Of a stretch of 64,000 nt of DNA, positions 20,348-28,495 are shown one piece after another (within the stretch, counting starts at the first letter, position 1; every line of letters starts with the position of its first letter). Position numbers and translations under genes: made by a program. The notes beneath the pieces were generated by a model, which worked only from the letters and a program-made list of their open reading frames with translations, did no database searches and had not been told where the DNA came from. This DNA comes from Nitrosomonas oligotropha (GTDB lineage Bacteria; Pseudomonadota; Gammaproteobacteria; Burkholderiales; Nitrosomonadaceae), in assembly GCF_009833085.1 (NCBI RefSeq), contig NZ_QRBZ01000035.1:1-64000 (forward strand). The letters are read 5' to 3'.

Positions 20348-20488
20348 TGAGTTTGTCGATACCAATTGGAACAGATTCTGGTTCCGTTGTCGCAGGTCAT
20401 GCCTAGCTCGGCGTTTTATCAACGGGGTCTCGCGCATTTCTCAAAAATCATGTACGAAAGAGAGCATATCTACCGGGTCGTGCTGTAA
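20340..20488 (+). pseudogene. Remnant of a PIN-domain toxin
   Basis: The frame from ATG 20340 begins MSSEFVDTN, the start of VapC-like PIN toxins including the first acidic catalytic residue, but the sequence after DTN is not PIN-like. A different frame (from about 20369) reads EQILVPLSQV...YEREHIYRVVL and stops at 20488; I do not recognise it. The remaining PIN catalytic residues are absent. This looks like a deletion that removed nearly all of the toxin. Confidence 0.5.
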
Positions 20489-20539
20489 TTATCATCGTGA
20501 TTGATTGTGCGCCTTCTCGCAGTCGGCACATCCTACGCA

Positions 20540-21023
20540 CTATGGGTACGGCCTTCCGTCCTTGTGAAAGAGGCGCCATGAACCATCGGCAAAGCGGGCA
20601 ACAAGATCGTCATCCGGGTAGGTTACTTCATCGCCGGGCGTTCGATCACCGGCTTCCAAATACACCGCATCTACCGGAGTTTCGTTGACAAGATGGTGCG
20701 CATCGCCAGTGCCTGCCTTGAATCCGGCGCACATGCCCGCATGCAGTTCCGTGCGGCCAGCGTCGGAATAAAGTGCCAGCGTGCCGGACACGACGTAGAC
20801 GAACTCGTCTTGTTTGCTGTGCGCATGCCGCAGTGCCGACACCGCTCCCGGCGCAAGCACGGTAATATTCACGCCAAAGTTGGTGAGACCGAACAAATCG
20901 CCCAATGACCGTTTCACACGCCCGTTCATCATCGAACGGAACGGCTCGGGATAGGACGAGGGCGTGGCTCGTGGCGCGTGGCGCGGCGTCAAGCGCGGTA
21001 ATTGAATGAATTTTTGTGTTCAT
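20540..21023 (-). pseudogene. Cupin-domain protein frameshifted near its N-terminus
   Basis: The long frame (from about 20992 to 20540) encodes a cupin: APGAVSALRHAHSKQDEFVYVVSG carries the metal-binding His/Glu set, followed by the second motif with GDAHHLVNETP. Its natural start is in another frame at ATG 21023 (MNTKIHSITALDAAPRAT). The two frames meet at a three-copy 7-bp tandem repeat (20962-20982). Removing one copy would join them as DAAPRAT-PSSYPEPFRS. The function of the cupin is unknown; relatives with this C-terminal DGSWRLFHKDGRPYP are single-domain metal-binding proteins. Confidence 0.65.
20962..20982. repeat. Three-copy 7-bp tandem repeat inside the cupin gene
   Basis: Plus strand reads GCGTGGC-TCGTGGC-GCGTGGC. 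Seven is not a multiple of three, so gain or loss of one unit shifts the reading frame of the cupin gene. Confidence 0.85.
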
Positions 21024-21127
21024 CGTGAGTAGATAAGTTGATATGAAATTTAATGCCGGAAGTTTTTCACTGAGCAGATAGATTGTGCGCCTTTTTGCGA
21101 TCGACACCCCACCGGGCTTGTTAACGC

Positions 21128-21157
21128 GTAGGTTGGAGTGAGCTTGCGAACTCCAAC
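21128..21157 (+). repeat. REP palindrome, downstream side of the transposase
   Basis: GTAGGTTGGAGTGAGC followed by TTGCGAACTCCAAC: an imperfect palindrome of the REP type. Nearly the same 30 bases occur in the opposite orientation at 21726-21755. Confidence 0.8.
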
Positions 21158-21160
21158 TTT

Positions 21161-21694
21161 TCACCGCTCGCCATAACCACCTTTATCGTTGCTAGCAACG
21201 TCACCGCCCCAATCATCAGAAATGATCCCAGCTTTAATATACCGGTGAATGCTTGAATAAGGCCATTCGCTTGCCCGGTGGACGTATCCATGTTTTACCG
21301 GATTGTAATGAATGTAATCGACATGCCGCTCAAAATCATTTTCGTCACGAATCAGATGCTCCCAATACCGGCGTTGCCAAATTCCACGTTCGCCTTTGGA
21401 AATCCGGCTGGCATTACGGCGTTCGTTTATGGCGATATGACGCGAGAAACCGGATTTGATCAGCATCCATCGAGTAGCAAAATCCGCATCGTCAGGCGGT
21501 AAAGTCCATATCGCATGCAAATGATCCGGCAACACGACGAACGCATCGATGTGAAAGGGATGCCGCTGCTTAACCGTTTTGACAGCTTCGCGCAAAATTT
21601 CCACATGATCCAATAACAAGCGCAGGTGACGTTGCGCAAGATTGACCGTGAAGAAATAGGTTCCGCCTTTTACATCGGCGCGCCGGTATCGCAT
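21161..21694 (-). CDS. REP-associated tyrosine transposase (RAYT)
   Basis: Single-domain Y1 transposase of the IS200-like superfamily, 177 residues. The HUH metal motif is PDHLHAIW (about 56-63), and the catalytic Tyr lies in DYIHYNPVKHGYV (about 126-138). RAYTs cut and move REP palindromes and are usually present once per genome. Two matching REP palindromes flank the gene in inverted orientation, as expected for its substrate. The start MRYRRADVKGGTYFFTV is typical. Confidence 0.9.
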   Translation of the reverse strand: MRYRRADVKGGTYFFTVNLAQRHLRLLLDHVEILREAVKTVKQRHPFHIDAFVVLPDHLHAIWTLPPDDADFATRWMLIKSGFSRHIAINERRNASRISKGERGIWQRRYWEHLIRDENDFERHVDYIHYNPVKHGYVHRASEWPYSSIHRYIKAGIISDDWGGDVASNDKGGYGER

Positions 21695-21725
21695 GATTGA
21701 TCATTTCCTTATGCCAATATTCGAT

Positions 21726-21755
21726 GTTGGGGTTCGCAGGCTCACTCCAACCTAC
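21726..21755 (-). repeat. REP palindrome, upstream side of the transposase
   Basis: Reverse complement reads GTAGGTTGGAGTGAGC then CTGCGAACCCCAAC, matching the copy at 21128-21157 with two differences. The stop codon of the neighbouring HEPN-like gene lies inside it. Confidence 0.8.
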
Positions 21756-22375
21756 CGGGCTACACATATGCCTTCTCCTTTTCTCGCCTCAAGACCAAGA
21801 GACCACAAGACCTCGCTGAGCACACTTGAGACAACCGCATGCGCGACATTCAGTGCTTGATTTGCCTCGGTGCGATCGGCATGAAAGCCTTGATGGACAA
21901 CCTTGTTTCTTTTCTCTTGCAGTGCCTCAATTTCTTTTAGTAGAGTGCTTGATTCGCCCTCTCGTTTTATTTCCTCAAGTTTCGACTCGGTAAGGTGGTT
22001 AAAAAGTTTCCCGAGCAGTTTGTGATAGCGCTTAAGGCCTGATTGACTGAGCGTTTCATTGACAATGACTTCGGCAACAGCTTCGCTATGAATTAGCCCG
22101 TAAATAACGGGTTTCAGTAGTGTAGCTTTTAGAAAAAGCTCAATTGACGAAACAGCAAACACAAGCGCTGCTTCGTGTTGCTGAAGCTGGAAAAGCTGCT
22201 CCGCATTGCGGAGCATGAACACGGCTGGTTTGGCTACATTTGGATTTGCCAGATAGTAGGAGCGGAGCCGATCAACAGCAAATTCTTGAACGGCTTGTTC
22301 TTTGTGCTCAGGATACAGTTCATCTGCAAGACGAGCGTACATTTCTTCGTGAGCGATATCGAACTCGTCATCCAT
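21752..22375 (-). CDS. HEPN-like protein of unknown function
   Basis: A helical protein of 207 residues. A segment EAALVFAVSSIELFLKATLL resembles the first HEPN helices, and RNKVVHQG (about 165-172) fits the Rx4-6H motif of HEPN ribonucleases and toxins. No partner nucleotidyltransferase is adjacent. The last few residues (GICVAR) are encoded by sequence of the REP palindrome, so the native C-terminus was probably replaced when the REP/RAYT unit inserted. Toxin, antiphage and non-catalytic roles are all possible. Confidence 0.5.
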   Translation of the reverse strand: MDDEFDIAHEEMYARLADELYPEHKEQAVQEFAVDRLRSYYLANPNVAKPAVFMLRNAEQLFQLQQHEAALVFAVSSIELFLKATLLKPVIYGLIHSEAVAEVIVNETLSQSGLKRYHKLLGKLFNHLTESKLEEIKREGESSTLLKEIEALQEKRNKVVHQGFHADRTEANQALNVAHAVVSSVLSEVLWSLGLEARKGEGICVAR

Positions 22376-22496
22376 GTGATGAGATTCCTAACTAGAATTA
22401 GACGTCCAGAATGACGCAATAGAATACGTCATTTCAAATTTCAATATAACAAACATTTCTAAATTCATAAACTCGCGGAAAAATATCTTCGACTAA

Positions 22497-25400
22497 TCAC
22501 CCCAACTTCTGCATCAACTCCTTAATCCGCATGACCCGCTTATTCACGTCCTCAATCTTCACCAGAATTTTCAATCGATCCTGGCCGGATAGTGAGTATT
22601 CGCGGCTGCTTTGAATCAGTTGGATGATTTTGAGCGGGTCGATCGGCGGGTTGGGGATGAATTGCACTTGGATGCTGTCGGCGCTGGCGTCGATGCGAGT
22701 GATGCCGAGCGGTTTGGCGATGATGCGCAGGCGGTGGCAGTCGAGCAGGGCGCGGGCCGGGTTGGGCAGCAGGCCGAAGCGATCGATCAGTTCGCGGTGC
22801 ATGTCGTCGAGCTGGTCGTTGTCGGTGCAGTTGGCCATGCGTTTGTACAGCACCAGGCGTTCGTGGATGTCGTGGCAGTAATCGTCCGGTAATAGCGCGG
22901 GCACGTGCAGGTTGATTTCGGTGGCGACGCCGAGCGGGTGCTGCAAATCGGGTTCCTTGCCTTGCTTGAGCGACTGGATCGCGGTATCCAGCATCGAGCT
23001 GTACAGGCTGAAACCGATTTCCTGCATTTCCCCACTTTGCGATTCGGAGAGTACTGCGCCGGCGCCGCGGATTTCCAGATCGTGCATCGCCAGATAAAAG
23101 CCGGAGCCGAGTTCTTCCATCGCTTGGATCGCTTCCAAACGTTTCTTGGCTTGTCCGCCGAGCGCTTCTTCCGGTGGTGTTAGCAGATACGCGTAAGCCT
23201 GATGATGCGAGCGCCCGACCCGTCCGCGCAATTGGTGCAGTTGCGCCAGGCCGAATTTGTGCGCGTTGTTGATGATGATGGTGTTGGCGCTGGGGATGTC
23301 GATGCCGGTTTCGATGATCGTGGTGCAGAGCAGAATGTTGAAGCGCTGTTGGTAAAAGTCGCGCATCACATGCTCCAGTTCGCGTTCCGGCATTTGCCCG
23401 TGGGCGACGTTGATGCGCGCCTCCGGCAGCAAACCGGACAGTTTTTCGTACATCAATTGGATGCTGCTGACTTCGTTGTGCAGGAAATAAATCTGCCCGC
23501 CGCGTTTGAGTTCGCGCAGGCACGCTTCGCGGATGATGCCCATCGAGAAACTGCTGACAAAAGTGCGGATGGCCAAGCGGCGCTGTGGCGCGGTGGCGAT
23601 GATGGAGAAATCGCGTAGCCCTTCCAGCGACATCGCCAGTGTGCGCGGAATCGGCGTGGCGGTCAGCGTCAGCACGTCGACTTCGGCGCGCAGTTTTTTA
23701 AGCTGTTCTTTTTGCCGCACGCCAAAACGGTGCTCTTCGTCGATGATCACCAGCCCCAGATTCTTGAAGTGCACGTCTTTCTGAATCAGTTTGTGCGTGC
23801 CGATGATGATGTCGATTTCGCCCTTCGCCAGACCGGCAAGCGCTTGTGTTTGTTCCTTGGCGGAGCGGAAGCGCGACAGTTCGGCGATTCTGACCGGCCA
23901 TTGATCGGCGATCAGACCGAAACGGTCGGAGAAATTCTGGAAGTGCTGTTCCGCGAGCAGCGTGGTCGGCACCAGCACCGCCACTTGCTTGCCGTCGGCT
24001 ACGGCGATAAACGCGGCGCGCAACGCCACTTCGGTTTTACCGAAGCCGACATCGCCGCAAATCAGGCGATCCATCGGTTTGCCGGAAGTTAAATCACCGA
24101 TCACCGCATTGATGGCTGCCGCCTGATCGGCCGTTTCCTCGAAGCCAAAGCCTTCGGCGAAGGCATCGTAATCATGTTGCCGCAGGGTGAATTGGTGGCC
24201 CTCGCGCGCGGCGCGCTGGGCGTACAGATTCAGCAATTCCGCCGCGGTATCGCGCACCTGCTGCATCGCTTTGCGTTTGGCTTTGTCCCACTGGCTGCTG
24301 CCGAGCTTGTGCAGCGGTGCGGATTCCGGTGCGGCGCCGCTGTAGCGGCCGATCAGATACAGTTGCGAAACCGGCACGTACAATTTGTCGCCGCCTTCGT
24401 ATTCCAGCGCCAGAAATTCGCTCATTTCGCCCGGTTCACCTTCGCCCACATCCATGCTGACCAAGCCGAGATAGCGTCCGATACCGTGCTGTTCATGCAC
24501 TACCGGATCGCCCGGTTTGATTTCCGACAAATCGCGCAGGATATTGTCGGTCGATGTGGTCTTGCGCGATTCCCGCTCGCGCCGTCCATGCACGTGCGTG
24601 GCGTACAACTCACTTTCGGTGATGAAAGCCAGTTTTGCGGGCGTATCGATGAAACCGGTATGCAGCGGCGCGACACTCAGCATGAAGGATTGCGCGCTAT
24701 TCAGAAACTGCGCGTAATCCTGGCAAAGATCGGGATGCAAGTCGTATTGATGCAAATACTCGGCAATCAATTCGCGCCGTCCCATGCTTTCCGCCAGCAA
24801 CAGCACCCGGCCGCCGGTCATCTTGAATTGCGCGATGAACACCGCCAGTTTTTCCAGCGGGTTTTCCACATGCCGGTTGACTTGCACCGACGGCAACGGC
24901 GCGGTGCTTTTGGGCGCGGCCAGTTTGACATCCTGCGTGTTGGACAAAATCTCAATGCGTCCATACGGTTTGAGCTGGCCAAAGAAACTATTGCTGGTCA
25001 GGAATAATTCAGCTGGGGGCAGCAATGGCCGGTCGCTATCGCCGCGCAGCAATTGATAACGCGATTGGGTGTCATGCCAGAATTCGTCGATCACCGGACG
25101 CACATCCTGGTGCAGGCAGAGCAAGGTGTTTTCGGGTAAGTAATCAAACAGCGTGGCGGTCTGCGTAAAGAACAGCGGCAAATAATATTCGATGCCCGCA
25201 GGCGTCAGGCCTTTGCTGATGTCCTTGTAGATTTGTTTTTTCGACGGATCGCCTTCGAATTTCTCGCGGAAATTACCGCGAAAGCAGGTGCGCCCGGCTT
25301 CGTCGAGCGGAAATTCGCGCGCGGGTAACAGCCGGATTTCCTTGACCGGATAAATACTGCGTTGCGTATCGACATCGAAGGTGCGAATGGTGTCGATGTC

Positions 25401-25952
25401 GTTGTCCAGCAAATCGATGCGGTACGGCAGCGGGCTGCCCATCGGAAATAGATCGATCAAGCCGCCGCGCACGCTGTATTCGCCCGGCGAGAAAACCTGC
25501 GTGACATGCGAGTAGCCCGCCAGCGTCAATTGGCTGCGCAATCCCGCAACATCCAATGCTTCGCCCTGCTTGAGAAAGAACGTATGCGCAGCCAGGTATT
25601 CGCGCGGCAGCATGCGGTAAAGCGCTGTCGTCAATGGCGCAATCAGCACATCGCAAGCGCCGTTCATGACCTGATAGAGTGTGGCCAACCGTTCCGAAAC
25701 CAGATCGTGGTGCGGTGAGAACGTATCGTATGGCAGCGTTTCCCAGTCCGGCAGCAAATGCGTTTTCAGTTCTGGCGCAAAATAGGGAATTTCCTCCAGC
25801 AGCCGCTGCGCATCCAGCGCGTTTGCCGTGATAATGGTGACCGGTTTCGCTTGCTGTGCCAGTTGCGCCAGAAACAGCGCATCGCTGGAGCCATCAGAAT
25901 GAGCGTAACGTAGAACGGTGCCGGGTGTGGGTAGGGTGTGCTTTTGTTGCAT
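22497..25952 (-). CDS. mfd: Transcription-repair coupling factor Mfd
   Basis: ATP-dependent DNA translocase that removes stalled RNA polymerase at lesions and recruits UvrAB. The N-terminal UvrB-homology region is present (ILTANALDAQRLL through PHHDLVSERLATLY). A polymerase-interaction (CarD-like) module contains PGDPVVHEQHGIGRYLG. The helicase core has Walker A GDVGFGKTEVALRA, DEEHRFGVRQKE and TATPIPRTLAMS, and the TRCF domain is at the C-terminus. From ATG 25952 the protein is 1151 residues, the family length; an ATG at 26024 would add 24 atypical residues. Several long antisense frames inside are codon-bias shadows. Confidence 0.96.
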   Translation of the reverse strand: MQQKHTLPTPGTVLRYAHSDGSSDALFLAQLAQQAKPVTIITANALDAQRLLEEIPYFAPELKTHLLPDWETLPYDTFSPHHDLVSERLATLYQVMNGACDVLIAPLTTALYRMLPREYLAAHTFFLKQGEALDVAGLRSQLTLAGYSHVTQVFSPGEYSVRGGLIDLFPMGSPLPYRIDLLDNDIDTIRTFDVDTQRSIYPVKEIRLLPAREFPLDEAGRTCFRGNFREKFEGDPSKKQIYKDISKGLTPAGIEYYLPLFFTQTATLFDYLPENTLLCLHQDVRPVIDEFWHDTQSRYQLLRGDSDRPLLPPAELFLTSNSFFGQLKPYGRIEILSNTQDVKLAAPKSTAPLPSVQVNRHVENPLEKLAVFIAQFKMTGGRVLLLAESMGRRELIAEYLHQYDLHPDLCQDYAQFLNSAQSFMLSVAPLHTGFIDTPAKLAFITESELYATHVHGRRERESRKTTSTDNILRDLSEIKPGDPVVHEQHGIGRYLGLVSMDVGEGEPGEMSEFLALEYEGGDKLYVPVSQLYLIGRYSGAAPESAPLHKLGSSQWDKAKRKAMQQVRDTAAELLNLYAQRAAREGHQFTLRQHDYDAFAEGFGFEETADQAAAINAVIGDLTSGKPMDRLICGDVGFGKTEVALRAAFIAVADGKQVAVLVPTTLLAEQHFQNFSDRFGLIADQWPVRIAELSRFRSAKEQTQALAGLAKGEIDIIIGTHKLIQKDVHFKNLGLVIIDEEHRFGVRQKEQLKKLRAEVDVLTLTATPIPRTLAMSLEGLRDFSIIATAPQRRLAIRTFVSSFSMGIIREACLRELKRGGQIYFLHNEVSSIQLMYEKLSGLLPEARINVAHGQMPERELEHVMRDFYQQRFNILLCTTIIETGIDIPSANTIIINNAHKFGLAQLHQLRGRVGRSHHQAYAYLLTPPEEALGGQAKKRLEAIQAMEELGSGFYLAMHDLEIRGAGAVLSESQSGEMQEIGFSLYSSMLDTAIQSLKQGKEPDLQHPLGVATEINLHVPALLPDDYCHDIHERLVLYKRMANCTDNDQLDDMHRELIDRFGLLPNPARALLDCHRLRIIAKPLGITRIDASADSIQVQFIPNPPIDPLKIIQLIQSSREYSLSGQDRLKILVKIEDVNKRVMRIKELMQKLG

Positions 25953-26116
25953 AGTGAATGTGCCAGTATGCTGTGCCGGAAAATGGAGCGCGCACTGAAA
26001 CTGGCGTGGAATCGAAAGCGTCATATTATATGCCAGTTTTAAGATGCCTTTCTTTTAGGAACAAGTTGCGGTGGCAGATTGAATATAAAAGTGCAAATTG
26101 TTGTGTTATTTGTCAT

Positions 26117-26144
26117 TTGAAATTGCTTTGGATAGCGCTATTCT
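26117..26144 (+). promoter_or_regulatory. Candidate sigma-70 promoter of the TPR gene
   Basis: TTGAAA and TATTCT are separated by 16 bases, about 69 bases before the ATG at 26213. Matches are partial, so this is tentative. Confidence 0.35.
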
Positions 26145-26212
26145 TAATACGCCGGTCATAAATGACTGGTATTTATCGTAGAATATTAAATAGTTTAGCT
26201 GACGGAAAGAAT

Positions 26213-27046
26213 ATGAGTGCTTTCATGAAACTGAATATGTGGCGATTGGAACAAAAAATAATGCTGTTTACGTACAGGATCATTGCGGTGGTGTGTTTGA
26301 CGGCACCGGCTTTTGCGCAAAATGTTTCCGCCACAGCATTAACCACCGAAAATCAACAGAAAATTGAATTGGCCGTATGGAAGTACGCCATCGATACACC
26401 ATTATTGTTGAATACGATTGACTGGTTTCGCGACCTGACGCGCAATTCCCGCGAATCGACTGCCATTGCCGAGCTTTCCCGTCTGGAGTTTATGCGCGCG
26501 CAGCTCGAGCTGGATAAAAACCGCCGCATTCAATTGTTTGAGAATTGTATCGCGATTGCTGATCAGTCACTGGCACTGAATGCGAATGACGTGCGCGGAC
26601 TTTTCTGGAAAGCTGCTGCAATGGGAAAAATGGCCGAGGATAGCGGCATTGTGAATGCGCTGAGAATGATCGGACCGATGGAAAAAATGCTGTTGAAAGT
26701 GGTTGCGCTGGACGAGAAATACGAGAACGCCGGAGCGCACCGCGCGCTGGGCCGTATCTATCACAAACTGCCGGGATTTCCCATCAGCTTCGGCAGTAAC
26801 CAAAAGGCGTTGATGCACATGAAACGGGCATATGAGCTGTTTCCGCGCGATGTCATCACACGCGCTTTTTACGCCGAATTGCTGTACGACGTCGGCAGGA
26901 AGGAAGAAGCGCGCAAACATGCGGATTTTGTGCTGGCAACGCCAATTGCCGACGAAGATGCGCTGGAATTTTCCGAATATGTCGACATCGCGCTGGGTGT
27001 AATCAAGAAAACTGGCGGTTCTGAATTCAAAGTCGGTAATTACTAA
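26213..27046 (+). CDS. Periplasmic TPR protein resembling TatT of TRAP systems
   Basis: About 277 residues with an N-terminal hydrophobic segment ending TAPAFAQ, a likely signal peptide. The rest is helical: RGLFWKAAAMGKMAEDSG, GAHRALGRIYHKLPGFPISFGS, and KRAYELFPRDVITRAFYAELLYDVGRKEEA (TPR-like), a pattern I associate with the TatT T-component family of TRAP transporters. No TRAP permease lies nearby, so the role is open. Start ATG 26213 follows GGAAAGA; an ATG at 26162 is less likely. Confidence 0.6.
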   Translation: MSAFMKLNMWRLEQKIMLFTYRIIAVVCLTAPAFAQNVSATALTTENQQKIELAVWKYAIDTPLLLNTIDWFRDLTRNSRESTAIAELSRLEFMRAQLELDKNRRIQLFENCIAIADQSLALNANDVRGLFWKAAAMGKMAEDSGIVNALRMIGPMEKMLLKVVALDEKYENAGAHRALGRIYHKLPGFPISFGSNQKALMHMKRAYELFPRDVITRAFYAELLYDVGRKEEARKHADFVLATPIADEDALEFSEYVDIALGVIKKTGGSEFKVGNY

Positions 27047-27175
27047 CTTCCGCCCGAACACGGGCTACCGGTGCACTGCGGCGTGGCATCCGGTTTTCTT
27101 TTTTGATCTAACTTGCTTCTCCACTGAGCAAATCGGCTACACTAGCGCATCTTTCAAATATCCTGGCAAAGTTTT

Positions 27176-27775
27176 ATGACAGAAACAGTGATCGATTTGA
27201 TCCGCCACGGCCAGCCTGCTGGCGGACGCCGTTATCGCGGTCACGGTGTGGACGATCCGCTCAGCGAAAAAGGCTGGTCGCAAATGTGGCATGCCGTCGG
27301 AAACTATAATGACTGGAACCACATCATCACTTCTCCGCTGCAACGCTGCCAGGCGTTTGCATTTGCGCTCGGAGAACGTCACGGCATCGACGTTACGGTC
27401 GAATCGCGCTTCAAGGAAGTCGGATTCGGCGAATGGGAAGGACTCAGTCACGATGAAATCAAGATTGGCCGTGTAACTGAATACCAGGCTTTCCTGCGTG
27501 ACCCGGTCAACTGCCGCCCGCACGGCGCCGAACCGCTCGATGATTTTATCCAACGCGTCAGCTCCGCCTATGAAGAAGCGATTGAACGATTCCAAAGCAG
27601 CCATTTTCTGATCGTCGCGCACGCCGGTGTGATGCGCGCGATCATTGCCAAAACCGTGCATGCCTCACCGGCTGGACTGTATCGGATCAAAATCAGCAAC
27701 GGCGGCATCACACGCATTCGCCAGACCGAAACCGGCGGCGTGCTGGAGTTACTGAATGGGAAGTTGTCGGATTGA
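27176..27775 (+). CDS. Histidine phosphatase family protein (phosphoglycerate mutase-like)
   Basis: Acid phosphatase/mutase fold, 199 residues. The nucleophile motif is LIRHGQP (about 7-13), the second basic motif SPLQRCQAFA, GEWEGLS contributes the acid, and VAHAGVMRAI carries the second His. Phosphatase specificity cannot be set; alpha-ribazole phosphatase and sugar phosphatases share these motifs. It is followed by the hicAB patch. Confidence 0.85.
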   Translation: MTETVIDLIRHGQPAGGRRYRGHGVDDPLSEKGWSQMWHAVGNYNDWNHIITSPLQRCQAFAFALGERHGIDVTVESRFKEVGFGEWEGLSHDEIKIGRVTEYQAFLRDPVNCRPHGAEPLDDFIQRVSSAYEEAIERFQSSHFLIVAHAGVMRAIIAKTVHASPAGLYRIKISNGGITRIRQTETGGVLELLNGKLSD

Positions 27776-27879
27776 CGAGGAAGAGTATTCAAATCGTTAG
27801 TAACTTGTGAGTTCCAATTAGATGTAGTAATTCAGACTCGATCTGACAGAAGGGTCTTGCCAAAGGGTGAGATTACCGC

Positions 27880-27957
27880 GTATGTGTCCGGCGGCCGTCC
27901 GTCGACTTGTTGCGCGACGAAGTTGACCAGTTCTCGGGCTTTGATTTTGTCGTTTTA
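27880..27957 (-). pseudogene. Partial copy of the alaS 3' end
   Basis: About 75 bases closely match alaS around 28585-28668. The best block, 27903-27950 versus 28612-28659, differs at one base. The matching alaS region encodes the C-terminal segment that ends its conserved [16 protein letters not shown] stretch. There is no reading frame of significance. The copy and the real alaS end flank hicAB in the same orientation. Confidence 0.7.
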
Positions 27958-27966
27958 ACAGTTCCA

Positions 27967-28176
27967 TCACGCAAACATTAACCTGCCTTTAGTTTCCGGG
28001 ATCGCTCTGCCCAGTTCGCGGGCGGTTTCTATCCACTGTTCGATGACGGTTTTTACATTGGCAACAGCTAACTCGTAGGTTTCCCCATCTGCCATGCAAC
28101 CGGGTAGTTCCGGAACTTCGGCGATGAAAGCATGATCGTCTTCGCTCCAGTAAATGATTAATTCGTATTTAATCAA
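27967..28176 (-). CDS. hicB: HicB-family antitoxin
   Basis: A 69-residue HicB-type protein: YWSEDDHAFIAEVPELPGCMADGETYELAVANV is the characteristic partial RNase-H-like fold with the PELPGC turn. The TTG start at 28176 overlaps the ancestral hicA stop (28171-28169), the normal coupling. The short form lacks an obvious C-terminal DNA-binding domain. It is intact, while its toxin is frameshifted. Confidence 0.8.
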   Translation of the reverse strand: MIKYELIIYWSEDDHAFIAEVPELPGCMADGETYELAVANVKTVIEQWIETARELGRAIPETKGRLMFA

Positions 28177-28428
28177 TGTCGTATTCTCCCATGCGATATT
28201 TCGTCAATAAAACTCTAACCTGTTTGACTTGATAAGGCTTCGTTTTACTGTTTCTCGGTTGCAAATTAATAATTTCTTCAATATCTTGGCGAGTAAAAAG
28301 TGATGGCTTCCTTTTATTCGCTCAGTGAGCCCTAATCGGATCAATAATTGACAAAGTTCGGGAAATGCGATGTCGGTGTCAGCACTACCCGCCAGAATTT
28401 TCATTCTGAGTTTTGAATACTTTCCCAT
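28169..28428 (-). pseudogene. hicA: HicA-family mRNA interferase, frameshifted
   Basis: HicA is a dsRBD-like RNase whose catalytic His sits in the GSHH motif. The frame from 28428 reads MGKYSKLRMKILAGSADTDI ... RIKGSHH and then goes off frame. The next frame continues TRQDIEEIINLQPRNSKTK ... VKQVRVLLTKYRMGEYDID, an unmistakable HicA C-terminus ending at 28169. One T is missing from a poly-T tract (AAAAA at 28295-28299, plus strand). Either real inactivation or a homopolymer sequencing error. Confidence 0.8.
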
Positions 28429-28495
28429 TTTAATTATCCAAATTCAGCTAACTATCACAACGCATCGCGATGCGGAGCCAAGTCTTAAACCGGGA

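Noticed and set aside
22552-23523. 323-codon minus-strand frame inside mfd
   Set aside because: Arg/His/Pro-rich shadow of the GC-biased mfd codons; mfd itself has all expected domains here.
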